Notes: generated by a model from the sequence alone, not told the origin. A DNA stretch of 41,977 bases from Tritrichomonas foetus (GCA_001839685.1 MLAK01000946.1:2084-44060); one strand, 5' to 3'; counted from the first letter of the stretch, positions 1-8,922 are shown. A program made the numbers and translations.

Positions 1-88
1 CTTGATTATTTTGTGGTTGCAAAAATCCCAAAGGACTATTCGGAATATTTAAACGATCAGAATTATTAGGAGGATTATTTCTCGGCAT
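1..88 (-). CDS. Partial hypothetical protein, N-terminus only
   Basis: An ATG on the minus strand at 88-86 opens a frame that runs off the left edge. The 29 visible residues begin MPRNNPPNNSDRLNIPNSP and are rich in Asn and Pro, with FLQPQ near the edge. There is no stop. The frame diverges from the small plus-strand gene at 274, so the two would share the 185-bp gap as promoter. Too little is visible to assign a family. It could also be a chance frame, but it reaches the edge intact and has a plausible trichomonad low-complexity N-terminus. Confidence 0.45.
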   Translation of the reverse strand, partial: MPRNNPPNNSDRLNIPNSPLGFLQPQNNQ

Positions 89-273
89 TTATTTAAAAAT
101 AAAAAATTTTATTTAATAGATAAATAATAATAAAGTTTATTTATGAAGGAATAATTAAAATTTATTAAATGGTTATGAAGATATTATTGAAAATAAATTT
201 ACGATCGATTTAATGAAAAAGTGAAAAATTTCAATTAATTATTTCGGAAATGTGATATGAAAAACAAAATTTT
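89..273. promoter_or_regulatory. Divergent intergenic spacer, probable shared promoter
   Basis: A very AT-rich 185-bp gap lies between two divergent reading frames. It holds runs such as TTTAATAGATAAATAATAA and no frame of useful length. No clear initiator can be fixed, so the promoter role is inferred from gene orientation only. Confidence 0.3.
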
Positions 274-678
274 ATGTTGACTGATGTTGAAACTTACCTT
301 ATTGAACATAATCATGAAACANTGACTTGTGTCCTAAATGATATTCGAGGAGCTCCAAAGAATCCATTCTCTCATTTAACAATGAATGAAGTTAATCAAA
401 TTCGAACATTCTTTCCATTTCGAATAACAGGAGGCAATTTGACCCTCACGGATGCCAGGAACCAGTTGCAAATGTTTGTTCAAGAATTTCCAGTTCTCTA
501 CTCCTGTGATTTTAATCGTATGATGATTAAGATTCAATACTTTGTTTATAAGCATAATATGGTTATGAAACAGAATCAATTTACTACTCAGATACCTATT
601 CTACAATTCGAAAACCAGCAACCGACCAATATCTCATTGAATTATCAACCCCCATCAGTCAGCGGCTTTCTTGAGTGA
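274..678 (+). CDS. Small protein of unknown function (134 aa)
   Basis: A complete ATG-to-TGA frame of 134 codons; residue 17 is unknown because base 321 is N. The protein looks globular in its first 100 residues, with a mixed hydrophobic pattern (NEVNQIRTFFPFR, FNRMMIKIQYFVYKHNMV), and then has a Gln/Pro-rich tail ending PPSVSGFLE. I see no signal peptide, membrane segment or known motif. I considered the trichomonad initiator-binding domain and saw no match. The single N means a hidden frame error cannot be excluded. It is probably a real gene, because its codons look like those of the neighbours and the frame is clean, but the family is unrecognised. Confidence 0.55.
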   Translation: MLTDVETYLIEHNHETXTCVLNDIRGAPKNPFSHLTMNEVNQIRTFFPFRITGGNLTLTDARNQLQMFVQEFPVLYSCDFNRMMIKIQYFVYKHNMVMKQNQFTTQIPILQFENQQPTNISLNYQPPSVSGFLE

Positions 679-1150
679 AAAAGTATTTTTTTGAGTGATT
701 TCGGTAGATGATAGCATTGCTTCATCGATGGATCTGCTTTTTACTAAACGTTCAAGAATTCTATAATAATAATTATTTTTTAATTCATGAGTAATTTTTT
801 TAATTTACGTCTCATTTATGTATGTCATTTATTAATTCTTTTGTTGAAATAATTTTAGATATTAATGAAATCGTTAATGATATATTTATGTTTTATTATT
901 GTTTTAAAAATTGAGAATGTTTTGAAATATTGAGAGGACGATAGAGTGAGACAGTGAGTGAAGTGATTATTTTTTATCGACTCAGAAATTTATTCAGAAA
1001 AAGTTGAAAAATAATTTAAATTGTGAAGAAATTAATTTTACCGTTTATTAATTAGCGAAATTGAAAAGGTATCGAAAAAGTTTATTCTGTTTCAATGAAG
1101 TCCTTTATGATTTCGTTTATGATTGGGCTAGGGATTCATTGATTTTCTCA

Positions 1151-1196
1151 TTAGTTATTTCGTGAGTGATTTCATTAGTTATTTCATTAGTTATTT
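1151..1196. repeat. Short direct repeats of TTAGTTATTT
   Basis: The 10-mer TTAGTTATTT occurs at 1151, 1175 and 1187, the last two exactly 12 bp apart with ATTTCA between. The surrounding 1080-1270 stretch is full of related ATTTCRTT words. This is simple-sequence DNA with no evident function. Confidence 0.6.
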
Positions 1197-1291
1197 ATGT
1201 TTAATTTTGGTTTTGATGAAATTTCATGTTTAAATTTGTTTTTTTATGTTTTCATTTATGATTTCGTTGGTTTTCTCATTCATGAAATTTT

Positions 1292-1332
1292 CAGTTGGGA
1301 TAAATTGAGCGAAGCGCAATTTATCACAACTG
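1292..1332. repeat. 41-nt hairpin with a GCGAAGC cap
   Basis: Arms 1292-1307 and 1317-1332 are complementary at 15 of 16 positions (the exception is G1298 opposite A1326). They are separated by AGCGAAGCG, whose centre GC-GAA-GC can itself pair into a GAA triloop. GCGAAGC is known from oligonucleotide work as an exceptionally stable mini-hairpin. The element sits alone in non-coding DNA. It may be a terminal fragment of a small mobile element or a structured RNA end; the sequence does not decide. Confidence 0.75.
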
Positions 1333-1752
1333 TATACTCTACTATATGCGAATAATAACGGTCCGTTTTTACAAGGTCATTTATGATAGAATACCAAGTT
1401 ATACAAGAAGGAATCCTATTAGTTCACAAATATAGGGATGTAAAAATCACCTATTTGAAAATTATTATTATGAAACATATAAACAATCTATTTAATAGAA
1501 TCACTGAGAATATATTTCCTTTACTCATTAATAAAATGCAATCTTTTATATCTTTTATATAAAATCTAAGAACCTAAAAATGCATTTGAAGGGTATTGAT
1601 AACCAATATCACTGAATTTGAAGACCAATTTTACATCATGCCTATAAAGGAAATAAATATCTTTTTTGCAAAATATCGGGAAATGGCAAGATTTAGAATA
1701 ATAATAACATAAAAAAATTCGCAAACTTGAAATAAATTGTTAAAAAATTTCA

Positions 1753-4700
1753 TCATAAACGAGAAATTATACGTTTCGCAAGTGCTGATGTATCAGGAGA
1801 AAGTTCTGCTGTTTGAATTTTCTTTTTAATTCTATCACCAATGTTGTACTGATACAATGTCTTTCTTCCTGCCTTAGATAACGATAAAACGTCGTAAATT
1901 TTAACCATTTCGTCAAATAGGTTTGATGTCCAAAAGTCCAACGTTTTATTGATGACAGATCTTATTAGTTCTACATTTGTAACAAACTGTGGAAAGACTT
2001 CATATTGAAGTAGGGTACGAATCACCGCATTGGCAGCAATAGTATTTGCTGCTGTCATTTCAGAAAGTAGCCTGTCAATATTCTCGTAGCATTTCTTGGC
2101 GCCTTGTGGATCTAGTGCGACATTAGATAGGAAAAGAAGACAACCTTGAACATTTGAACCTTCGTCAAGTTTATCAAAGAAGATAGGAATAGCATTAATA
2201 AGTACTTCATTGAAAGGTGTTTGTGATGATTGTGACTCAAGTACATATCCAGCCAATTCTCGTTCTTCATCATTACCAGTTAACATTTTATCAAGAATGT
2301 AAGTTAACACTTTTTGATTCAAGATTGCTCCATTATGAGTGACAGAAAGTGCACCAAAGAATCTTAATGAATGTGCCGTCATATTTTGACCAAGATATTC
2401 AATAATATTTAATGGAATGAATGAAAGATCATCAAGCAATGGAACAATTTTAGAAAGTACTGCACAAGAAATTGCATGAATCGGAGGATTCTCAGAAATC
2501 ATCAGTTCCGCAATTTTGACAAATAATTTCAAACTATAAAAGATGTAATTAGATTCAGCAACAAGTGTGAAAAGGAGTCTTAAACAAGAAATTACAACTC
2601 CATCAGTAGTGCTTTCTAAGAAAGGTACTAAAGCTTCAATTGCACGTTGATTGACAGACATTAATGTAAAAAGTCTATCATTTTTACTCATCAGATATAA
2701 ATCATTGATAATTTTCATACTAATTCCGACATGCTCTTTGTTGAAATCAAATCCTAAATTGTTTATATTCACTAAATGTGTCAAAAATAGTGCAACAAAT
2801 TCATTTGGTGCATAAAATTTCACTAAATATTCTGTAATAAAAGAAAGTGCAGCCAAAACAACTTCTGGACATTCTTTTGAGAAAAAAAGTTCAATTAATG
2901 TTGATGGTGCATCAAGTTTGTTAATAGTTAAACAACATGATGTATTATCAACAATCATATCAATTAATAAATTCAATAAATTTAGTGTTAATTTATCATT
3001 TGATGATTGATTCAAGCTTAAAATCAAGTTCGGAATAATGGAAGCCATAGAAGTGTCACTATCTGCAATTTTATTTTCATTGATAAACTTAAAAAGTTCA
3101 GAAGCAACCATTCTAGCTTTTAATTTTGATGATAAAAGGAACCATGACAATTTTAAAAGTGAATTTTCATTGAAAAGGTAAACATTTGAATTTTCATTCT
3201 GATAGGAGTCTAAATATTCAGAATTTGAAGATGAACTATCCATTTCTTCTTCATGAAGAATCTCTAAAAGCTTGGATATCAATTCATCATCTTCAATTTT
3301 TCCATTGTTCATGAATTGTTCAACTAATTCTTTAACTGATTCACTAGTATAGTTAATTTTCTCCATGTTCGATGTAATATGAACGAAGTTTTGTGTAGTT
3401 TGGAAATTGGAATCAGGAAAACTAACTTCTCCATTTTCAAACATTTCACAAATCTGAGCAAAATCAGGTCTTCGTAATGGATCTTTGTGCCAACAACTTT
3501 GGATAAGTTTTGATAAATTTCTTGGACAGTTTTGTGGAATTAAAGGCCTTTGATCATTATTTACAACTTCATGAGCAATTTGTGTTGATGATAAACCAGA
3601 ATAAGCTGTATCTTTTGTAAGAAGTTCCCAAAGAAGAACTCCGTATGAATAAACATCAACTTTCTGATCAACTATAACTTGACCTTTCTTGTATTTTCGT
3701 TTTTTGTTCTGGGCACTTGAAGAATTTACAGCTGTGGTACTTGAATTTGTTGATGATGTTTTATTGGTTGAAGCACTTTTATTTCCACCTTCCGAGATGG
3801 CAACTTTTAAATTCGAACTCTGACTATTAGAATTATTGATGAGATTTATGGGAAGTGGTGGTTTCGGGATGTTATTAATGGTAGGAATAGAGCTACTATT
3901 TGATGCAGAAATATATGGACTAGTTGCAATCAATTCAGGTGCTGTCCAAGGATAAATATCATCTTTGTTTGCATCTAAAATATTTACAACTGTTCCAAGT
4001 TTCTTCAGTGATGTTCCACAAAGAACTCTAGGGAAATCACATGCATCAATGTAAACATCAGATGCTTTCAAACTAGAATGAATGATGTTTTTTGAATGAA
4101 GGTATCTCATTGCATACGCAATACCAAGTGCAATAACCGTTCTTTTGGATGCATTGTATTTGTAGTTTAATCCACGCAGTATTTTATCAAGGGAATTTTT
4201 AGCCATAAATTCGCGAATGATGCAGAAAGGTTCAGTGGGGAGAACACCGACCAATTTAACTATCGAAAAGTGATCCAGAAAACTCATCATTTTCACTTTT
4301 TCAATGAAAACATTGAATTCTTCTTTAGTGAAAGCTGGTGGATGATACATCTCAACTGAGACTATCTTCTGCGTATCCTTAAGAATCCCATAATAAACAT
4401 TATATTGGCTCCCATGGTGGAGGCAAATATTTGTTTGGATATCAATTTGCTCTTTTTTCATGATGGCTTTGGGGCAAGCGGCTGAGATTGCTTTTACGAC
4501 TTCTTTTGATGTAATTGAACGGGCTGGGTCTTCGAATTTTGGCTTGAGTCGATTAATTAAATCTTTATTTGGATTTTTATTAGCTTGCAAATAAAAATAG
4601 AGAAGCTGTAAATCTTCGTAATCGTCTCGTTGTCTTAACATCCATTCGTCGATTTGAAGGGTTGGAAGTTCCAATGCCGATGATGAGATATTGAATTCGT

Positions 4701-5046
4701 TAATGAAGGTTAGAATCACATCGATTATATTCTCGAGAAAATCCTCACCCTTCTGTTTAATCGTCCGCGAAAACATGTTGTCTGATAGCTCGTTAATGAG
4801 GATATTTAGATTTATTAGGATTTCCAGGAGCTTTTGAAAATGAGTGAATTCGTGCTGGCCAATTGTACGACAGTCGCTGACATAATGCGTAAGATTTTTG
4901 AGGAGTTGGTGGAGCTCATCGTCCAATCGAAAGAATTTTTTTCGATGCATGAAAAGGTGATAAATTCCATTAGAAACCTGTTCTATTTCGATTTTCACAC
5001 CTTCAAGGAAATCATTCCAGGTATCGCTTGGCTGGAAATTGGTCAT
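1753..5046 (-). CDS. TKL-type pseudokinase fused to an armadillo-like solenoid
   Basis: A 1097-residue protein. Residues 1-200 are helical with no known fold. A protein-kinase fold spans about 205-540, then an alpha-solenoid of armadillo-like repeats runs to the end. The kinase fold is recognisable from REFMAKNSLDKIL (278-290), YLHSKNIIHSSLKASDVYI (315-333), WTAPEL (367-372), DVYSYGVLLWELLT (464-477) and RRPDF (525-529). Every catalytic position is altered: the VAVK lysine is Glu232 (VSVEM), HRD is HSS (323-325), the following Asn is Asp330, and DFG reads CGT (343-345). APE is intact. A Ser/Asn-rich insert with a KKRKYKKG basic patch (about 373-460) splits the APE helix from subdomain IX. TKL kinases with ARM tails are a large trichomonad family. 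I infer a scaffold or allosteric role and no phosphotransfer. Start ATG at 5046, stop TGA. Confidence 0.9.
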   Translation of the reverse strand: MTNFQPSDTWNDFLEGVKIEIEQVSNGIYHLFMHRKKFFRLDDELHQLLKNLTHYVSDCRTIGQHEFTHFQKLLEILINLNILINELSDNMFSRTIKQKGEDFLENIIDVILTFINEFNISSSALELPTLQIDEWMLRQRDDYEDLQLLYFYLQANKNPNKDLINRLKPKFEDPARSITSKEVVKAISAACPKAIMKKEQIDIQTNICLHHGSQYNVYYGILKDTQKIVSVEMYHPPAFTKEEFNVFIEKVKMMSFLDHFSIVKLVGVLPTEPFCIIREFMAKNSLDKILRGLNYKYNASKRTVIALGIAYAMRYLHSKNIIHSSLKASDVYIDACDFPRVLCGTSLKKLGTVVNILDANKDDIYPWTAPELIATSPYISASNSSSIPTINNIPKPPLPINLINNSNSQSSNLKVAISEGGNKSASTNKTSSTNSSTTAVNSSSAQNKKRKYKKGQVIVDQKVDVYSYGVLLWELLTKDTAYSGLSSTQIAHEVVNNDQRPLIPQNCPRNLSKLIQSCWHKDPLRRPDFAQICEMFENGEVSFPDSNFQTTQNFVHITSNMEKINYTSESVKELVEQFMNNGKIEDDELISKLLEILHEEEMDSSSSNSEYLDSYQNENSNVYLFNENSLLKLSWFLLSSKLKARMVASELFKFINENKIADSDTSMASIIPNLILSLNQSSNDKLTLNLLNLLIDMIVDNTSCCLTINKLDAPSTLIELFFSKECPEVVLAALSFITEYLVKFYAPNEFVALFLTHLVNINNLGFDFNKEHVGISMKIINDLYLMSKNDRLFTLMSVNQRAIEALVPFLESTTDGVVISCLRLLFTLVAESNYIFYSLKLFVKIAELMISENPPIHAISCAVLSKIVPLLDDLSFIPLNIIEYLGQNMTAHSLRFFGALSVTHNGAILNQKVLTYILDKMLTGNDEERELAGYVLESQSSQTPFNEVLINAIPIFFDKLDEGSNVQGCLLFLSNVALDPQGAKKCYENIDRLLSEMTAANTIAANAVIRTLLQYEVFPQFVTNVELIRSVINKTLDFWTSNLFDEMVKIYDVLSLSKAGRKTLYQYNIGDRIKKKIQTAELSPDTSALAKRIISRL

Positions 5047-5350
5047 CTTTCGAAAGATTTTATGTTGATGGACAAATTTTTTAACGGGATAATTGGTCCT
5101 TTAATATCAATGTTGGCTTGTGAAAATTCAGTTATTAGCCAAATAAACACAGAAAAAGAAAGCGAATATTTTATGAATTAATCGGTTCAAAATCCTCGTA
5201 TCTTCATATATTTTAAATTATTATCATTGCTGTGTATAAATATTACCACACAAAACTTAATAAGTGATTTCCCGGCTAATAAAACCACATAAATTTTCTC
5301 TTATTTTCAAAATACTTGAATATTTCTGCCGAGAAAAAAAAACATGTTGA

Positions 5351-5743
5351 GTTATATTATACATCGTATGTTGCATCTTTAAACACAAGAAAAAGAAAAT
5401 AAAACCAATTAAAAAGACAATATCAGAAATAGATGCTTTATATCATTTATGGCTCAAGGAGTTCATTGATCTCAACAGTAACACTTATGCTAATATTCTC
5501 ATTGGAATTATAATTTGCTGAGTTGTCTTTGAAAAACATTGTGGCAAAATAACACTGTGTTCGAAAAATAGTGAATCCTTTTTGGAACTCTACATCATAT
5601 TTTCCTATGATTCACAATCTAGTGCCTTTATTGAAAAGGAGTGAATTGATTTCCTTGATAAGATGCATATTTTTCCCTTCAAGTTTATTCATATTTTAAA
5701 AGCTTCTGCAGAATTATTGAAATCATCATTATCGAATTTCTAA
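5351..5743 (+). pseudogene. Possible decayed coding region with two in-frame TGA stops
   Basis: Reading from 5351 in one plus-strand frame gives 131 codons with only two internal stops, both TGA, before a TAA at 5741. Sequence of this base composition should give about ten. The text is protein-like: a hydrophobic start (ILYIVCCIF), a basic stretch (KHKKKKIKPIKK), then DALYHLWLKEFIDLNSN and later FKFIHILKASAELLKSSL. A hydrophobic segment followed by a basic patch would suit the inner edge of a membrane protein. The same frame stays stop-poor to about 6067. I do not recognise the family, and no ATG or upstream part is visible. Chance cannot be excluded. Confidence 0.3.
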
Positions 5744-6194
5744 TCAACTAACCCAATGGGGAAAATCTCTAAAGTGTATATTTTTGTTCAATAAATAAAT
5801 CCTTGAACATTTATATCTAATTTGTTATTCTACTTTGTGATTCCAATTTGCGTTCATGTCGATTTTTCTTTACAGAAAATTATCTTTATTTATTTGCTGA
5901 TTTGCCAAATAAATACTTTCAGATTCACTTTTTATAACACCGAATTTGTCCAAATCAATCCATTCTTCCTATAGGCCTCCAATCTCTTATATTTTCCTTA
6001 TCCTGATTCGTTGAAATTTTGTTTATCACGCAAATCCAAAGTGATTCCCCCACAATTTGGTTTTTGATATTAATGGACTAATTCTAGGCTATACTTTTCG
6101 GTTCATTTATGCACTTGATTCAATAACATTTTTATGGAACCATGAAAAAAAAAAAAATGGAAAAGATGCCTATTATAAATAATTTAATAACAAA
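5744..6194. other. Non-coding interval
   Basis: About 450 bp of AT-rich DNA up to the stop of the next leftward gene. It is marginally stop-poor in the same frame as the preceding relic, but there is no supportable gene. An A-tract of 13 lies near 6145. Confidence 0.4.
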
Positions 6195-6527
6195 TTAGAA
6201 AAATGTTCCAGGTTGTAGATAATACTTTACCAGCGGAACAGATAAATCGATCATCGGAATCTGATCTGAAGAGGAGAAGGCGCCGAGCACTTTAACTCCA
6301 TTTTTAACTTGTGGCGTCTTTTTACCACTCCAATTTTGAACATATTCGTCAGCGATATCGTTTATCTGTTGGTATACGGTTACAAAGCTTGACATTCGAC
6401 GAACTAATTTATCATTTTCTAAGAGAATAGCATCTACTTCAGCTTCAAGATTGGCAACCATTTTTTCGGGAGTATGAAAATCATCGGTATTTGCGACGGA
6501 TACCATTATAAAAATATGGGGTTTCAT
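6195..6527 (-). CDS. Small coiled-coil protein of unknown function (110 aa)
   Basis: A complete leftward ATG-to-TAG frame. After a short hydrophobic N-terminus (MKPHIFIMVSVANTDDF), residues 20-65 form a likely amphipathic helix or coiled coil (EKMVANLEAEVDAILLENDK, then SFVTVYQQINDIADEY). A compact C-terminus rich in Val, Leu and Pro follows (IPMIDLSVPLVKYYLQPG). A second in-frame ATG at 6506 (MVSVANTDDF) would give 103 residues and is equally possible. No signal peptide is convincing. It diverges from the EF-hand gene at 6780. Size and layout resemble small subunits of adaptor or tethering complexes, but no family is recognised. Confidence 0.65.
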   Translation of the reverse strand: MKPHIFIMVSVANTDDFHTPEKMVANLEAEVDAILLENDKLVRRMSSFVTVYQQINDIADEYVQNWSGKKTPQVKNGVKVLGAFSSSDQIPMIDLSVPLVKYYLQPGTFF

Positions 6528-6779
6528 TTTATACTTTTTCTGCTGTTATATAGTCTTATCTTCAGAATTCTTGACCATATAAATACGTAAAAAGTTGATA
6601 GAAACAAGGCAAATCGTTTAAATAGATACCTGGTCAGATATTTTAATAGCGTATTTGGCCATTATATGAATAAATGATTCGTCAGATCAAATAATCATGC
6701 AAAAAGTTGAATTACCATTTTCAGACGTTTATTAATATCGTAAAGAACAAAAAAATTCCCCAAGGATTATTACAGAAAG
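6528..6779. promoter_or_regulatory. Divergent promoter region with two AAAAAGTTGA motifs
   Basis: A 252-bp gap separates the divergent coiled-coil and EF-hand genes. The word AAAAAGTTGA appears twice on the plus strand, at 6589-6598 and 6701-6710. The same word or a one-base variant occurs in several other upstream gaps of this window. A TTACCATTTTCAGACG stretch lies about 60 bp before the EF-hand start and could hold an initiator. Function is inferred from position and recurrence. Confidence 0.35.
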
Positions 6780-7289
6780 ATGTCAAAGAATGATGTTGTT
6801 GTATACGGTGGTGTTGAAAAGGCAGAAGAATGTTTCCGCGAATTCGATAACGACGGAGACGGCTATGTTTCTGTATCAAATCTCGATGCCATGATCGAAT
6901 ATCTCAACCTTCCATTTCAAAATAATTTTGTTGATAAAATCAAGACAGACTTTAACTTGAAGGACAATCAGAAATTCGATTTTCAGAAGTTTTGCGAGTT
7001 TCTTACTCCGCTTCATCGAAATAAGAGGTGCTGGAAAATGCTTCATGACGCGTTCGCTGTTTTCGACGATGACGGTGATGACAAAATCGGTGTATCTGTT
7101 CTTTCTGAAATATTGTCCACTTTTGGAAACAAATTTTCTTCAGACGAAGTGAATCACATGAGGGTTATCGTTAAACCAGACGAAAATGATTTAGTTGATA
7201 TTACTTTGATCACTGATTTGTTGATTGAAGACGATCTCGAGGACAGAGACGAGGAAGAGGAAGAAGAAGAAGAAGCAAGCGATGAGTGA
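6780..7289 (+). CDS. EF-hand protein of calmodulin/centrin type with acidic tail
   Basis: A 169-residue protein, close to calmodulin or centrin length. Four EF-hand units can be laid out. Hand 1 has loop DNDGDGYVSVSN (23-34) and hand 3 has DDDGDDKIGVSV (96-107). Hands 2 (around 57-72) and 4 (around 130-148) have lost their ligands. In both good loops the position-12 Glu is missing (Asn34 and Val107), and hand 3 has Asp in place of the position-6 Gly, so calcium affinity may be low or altered. The C-terminus is an acidic run (EDRDEEEEEEEEASDE). Probably a cytoskeletal or signalling calcium sensor; the target is unknown. The start is the first ATG, close behind an A/T-rich leader. Confidence 0.88.
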   Translation: MSKNDVVVYGGVEKAEECFREFDNDGDGYVSVSNLDAMIEYLNLPFQNNFVDKIKTDFNLKDNQKFDFQKFCEFLTPLHRNKRCWKMLHDAFAVFDDDGDDKIGVSVLSEILSTFGNKFSSDEVNHMRVIVKPDENDLVDITLITDLLIEDDLEDRDEEEEEEEEASDE

Positions 7290-7798
7290 AAATGTTACGC
7301 ATCTTCTTGAAATAGTGAAATCAAAATTAATACAATATCTTTTAAAAAAATTGCATCGTTAAAAATTGATAAATTATTTATTTTATTATCTTACAATTTC
7401 TTTATTTACATCTTAAAAAAGGAAATATATAGCAATTTTCATATACAACGAATACCCTGTTTTTGTAAAAAATACGGTATGTCTATGCTATTTTCATGAA
7501 AAGATCGCAAAACAGAATTCATATTTAGATATTTCATATTTACATGTTTTATTTGTTTCCAATTCTTCATTTTTTCCTTAATTTTTCTTCTTTCTATCAT
7601 CATAGGAAGAACCTCAATAAATCATTTGTTCACCAAAACACGACATTTTTCATAAAATTGAGACTAAACGAAGAAAAGGTGAAAATAAATGAAGAAAGAC
7701 AATAAAAATTGACCGAAAGTATATAACAATATGATATTATTTTATTCATTAAACAACAAGGTTTTCTAAAAACAGAAGAAATTCTAATATTCAGAGTT
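7290..7798. other. Convergent intergenic spacer
   Basis: About 510 bp lies between the convergent EF-hand and C2 genes. It is AT-rich with T-tracts and no credible frame. The word CATAGGAAGAA at 7601 recurs near 10380 and 10400. I see nothing else in it. Confidence 0.6.
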
Positions 7799-8386
7799 TC
7801 ATTCCATTTCCAAATCTTTTTTGATTTTCGAAAAATCGATCAGAGCTGAGTTTTTCGCTTCTTCTTCAGGTGGAAGTATTCCTTCAAGCGGCGTTCTTTT
7901 TAAATATTTCATTTCAACTTCATTTGGGTTCCATGGTTCAAAATTGAGTCGTTCTGCTGGATCAACATTGAAATAGTCGTCAATCTCAGCATTTTCATTG
8001 AAAAGTTGATCATTTGAATGCAGAGTGATCATTAATAAAATTTCCATAGGAGGGAGAGACTCTCTATCTGGTGTCAAATGTGCCCACTGAAAAATAAGCT
8101 GATTCATTGGAAGAGAGGCGAGCTGAATATCAACATGGCCGAGAGATTCTTCATACATAAACAAACGTGATTCATAAACTGTAACTCGAATTACTTCATC
8201 ATTGGCAACACCGGAGATGCCATAAATAAAGGTTTTGTGATTCCATGATGGAGGAATTGAATTTGTCTTTTCGGTGTATTTTGGTTCTTGTACTGATTTG
8301 GATTGGACACTAGCATAGATATATGGTAGTGGGTGTCTTTTCACTGGATGGTGCCGCATTTCTAAAACTTTTAGCAAGAAAGTCAT
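7799..8386 (-). CDS. C2-domain protein (195 aa)
   Basis: Residues 1-125 fit a C2 beta-sandwich: LLKVLEMRHHP at the start, PYIYASV, then a TNSIPPSWNHKTFIYGI strand pair of the usual 'P-W-N-F' kind, VIRVTVYES, ESLGHVDIQLASL, and a closing Trp/Leu strand ending MEILLMITL. The rest is an acidic, Pro-rich tail ending KIKKDLEME. C2 domains bind membranes or proteins, often through calcium. Here the loop Asp residues are mostly absent (VYESRLFMYEESLG where calcium-binding members have D-x-D), so I infer calcium-independent binding. The start is the first ATG, preceded by a TTTTCACTTTTTGA initiator-like stretch about 40 bp upstream. It is followed closely by the RING gene in the same direction. Confidence 0.82.
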   Translation of the reverse strand: MTFLLKVLEMRHHPVKRHPLPYIYASVQSKSVQEPKYTEKTNSIPPSWNHKTFIYGISGVANDEVIRVTVYESRLFMYEESLGHVDIQLASLPMNQLIFQWAHLTPDRESLPPMEILLMITLHSNDQLFNENAEIDDYFNVDPAERLNFEPWNPNEVEMKYLKRTPLEGILPPEEEAKNSALIDFSKIKKDLEME

Positions 8387-8601
8387 CTTGGTTAATTTTT
8401 ATCGTCCTATTCAAAAACTCTCAAAAAGTGAAAAGACTTCATATTTTTAGTATATGTTTTCCCATCGCTCAGCTAAAATTTATTAAAATGTTTCTACATA
8501 TAAATAATGTGGTCATCAAAAATAAAGTAAAAACATAAATTAATCACCTAAATCAAAAATGTGAAGATGAGTTTTTTCAAATTTATCGAATAAAAAACAT
8601 T

Positions 8602-8922
8602 TTATTTAAAGTTGGAAACTACTTTGAAACATAGCGGACAGACAGGCTTCCTGTTTGGATAGTGCTTCAGCATTTGGAAACAAGTTGGACAAATTATATG
8701 GCCGCATTCGTCTAAAATAATAATATCTTCCTTTTCGTGCAAGTTTCGAGTACAAAATGCGCATTTTATGTGACAATCTGCATCAGATTCTGTTGATACG
8801 CCAATATCTTTAACTTCGATCGGATTCTCGCTGGCAAGTGATTCCCAATCACTATCTCGGATTTCTGAGCTATATGACGATGATGAAGATGATGAGGATG
8901 ATGAATTCGATGAAGATGACAT
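8602..8922 (-). CDS. Small RING-finger protein, putative E3 ubiquitin ligase
   Basis: The C-terminal half carries a complete C3HC4 RING: CAFC, then Cys and His in ECGHIICPTC, then CPLC close to the end (VCPLCFKVVSNFK). The acidic segment between (HEKEDIIILDECGH) and the CPLC ending are typical of E3 ligases that recruit an E2. The N-terminus is a run of Ser residues encoded by an imperfect TCA/TCN microsatellite. The frame is open 20 codons further upstream, but that extension begins with TTG. I use the first ATG (8922), which gives 106 residues and begins MSSSSN. A CCATTCATCAAT stretch directly precedes it and looks like a trichomonad initiator with a very short leader. Substrate unknown. 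Confidence 0.85.
   Translation of the reverse strand: MSSSSNSSSSSSSSSSYSSEIRDSDWESLASENPIEVKDIGVSTESDADCHIKCAFCTRNLHEKEDIIILDECGHIICPTCFQMLKHYPNRKPVCPLCFKVVSNFK

Larger units (their letters stand above)
679..1752. other. Non-coding interval downstream of two converging genes
   Basis: About 1.07 kb between the end of the small gene and the end of the leftward pseudokinase. No frame of useful length is open on either strand. It contains short T-rich repeats (1151-1196) and a strong hairpin (1292-1332), listed separately. An AAAAAGTTGA word lies near 998. The rest is featureless AT-rich sequence. Confidence 0.6.

Noticed and set aside
274..678. Match of the small protein to the trichomonad initiator-binding domain
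   Set aside because: I looked for the arrangement of basic and aromatic residues expected for that fold and did not see it.
4834..5181. 115-codon plus-strand ORF at the 5' end of the pseudokinase gene
   Set aside because: It is antisense to well-supported kinase-gene coding sequence, and its protein shows no independent pattern.
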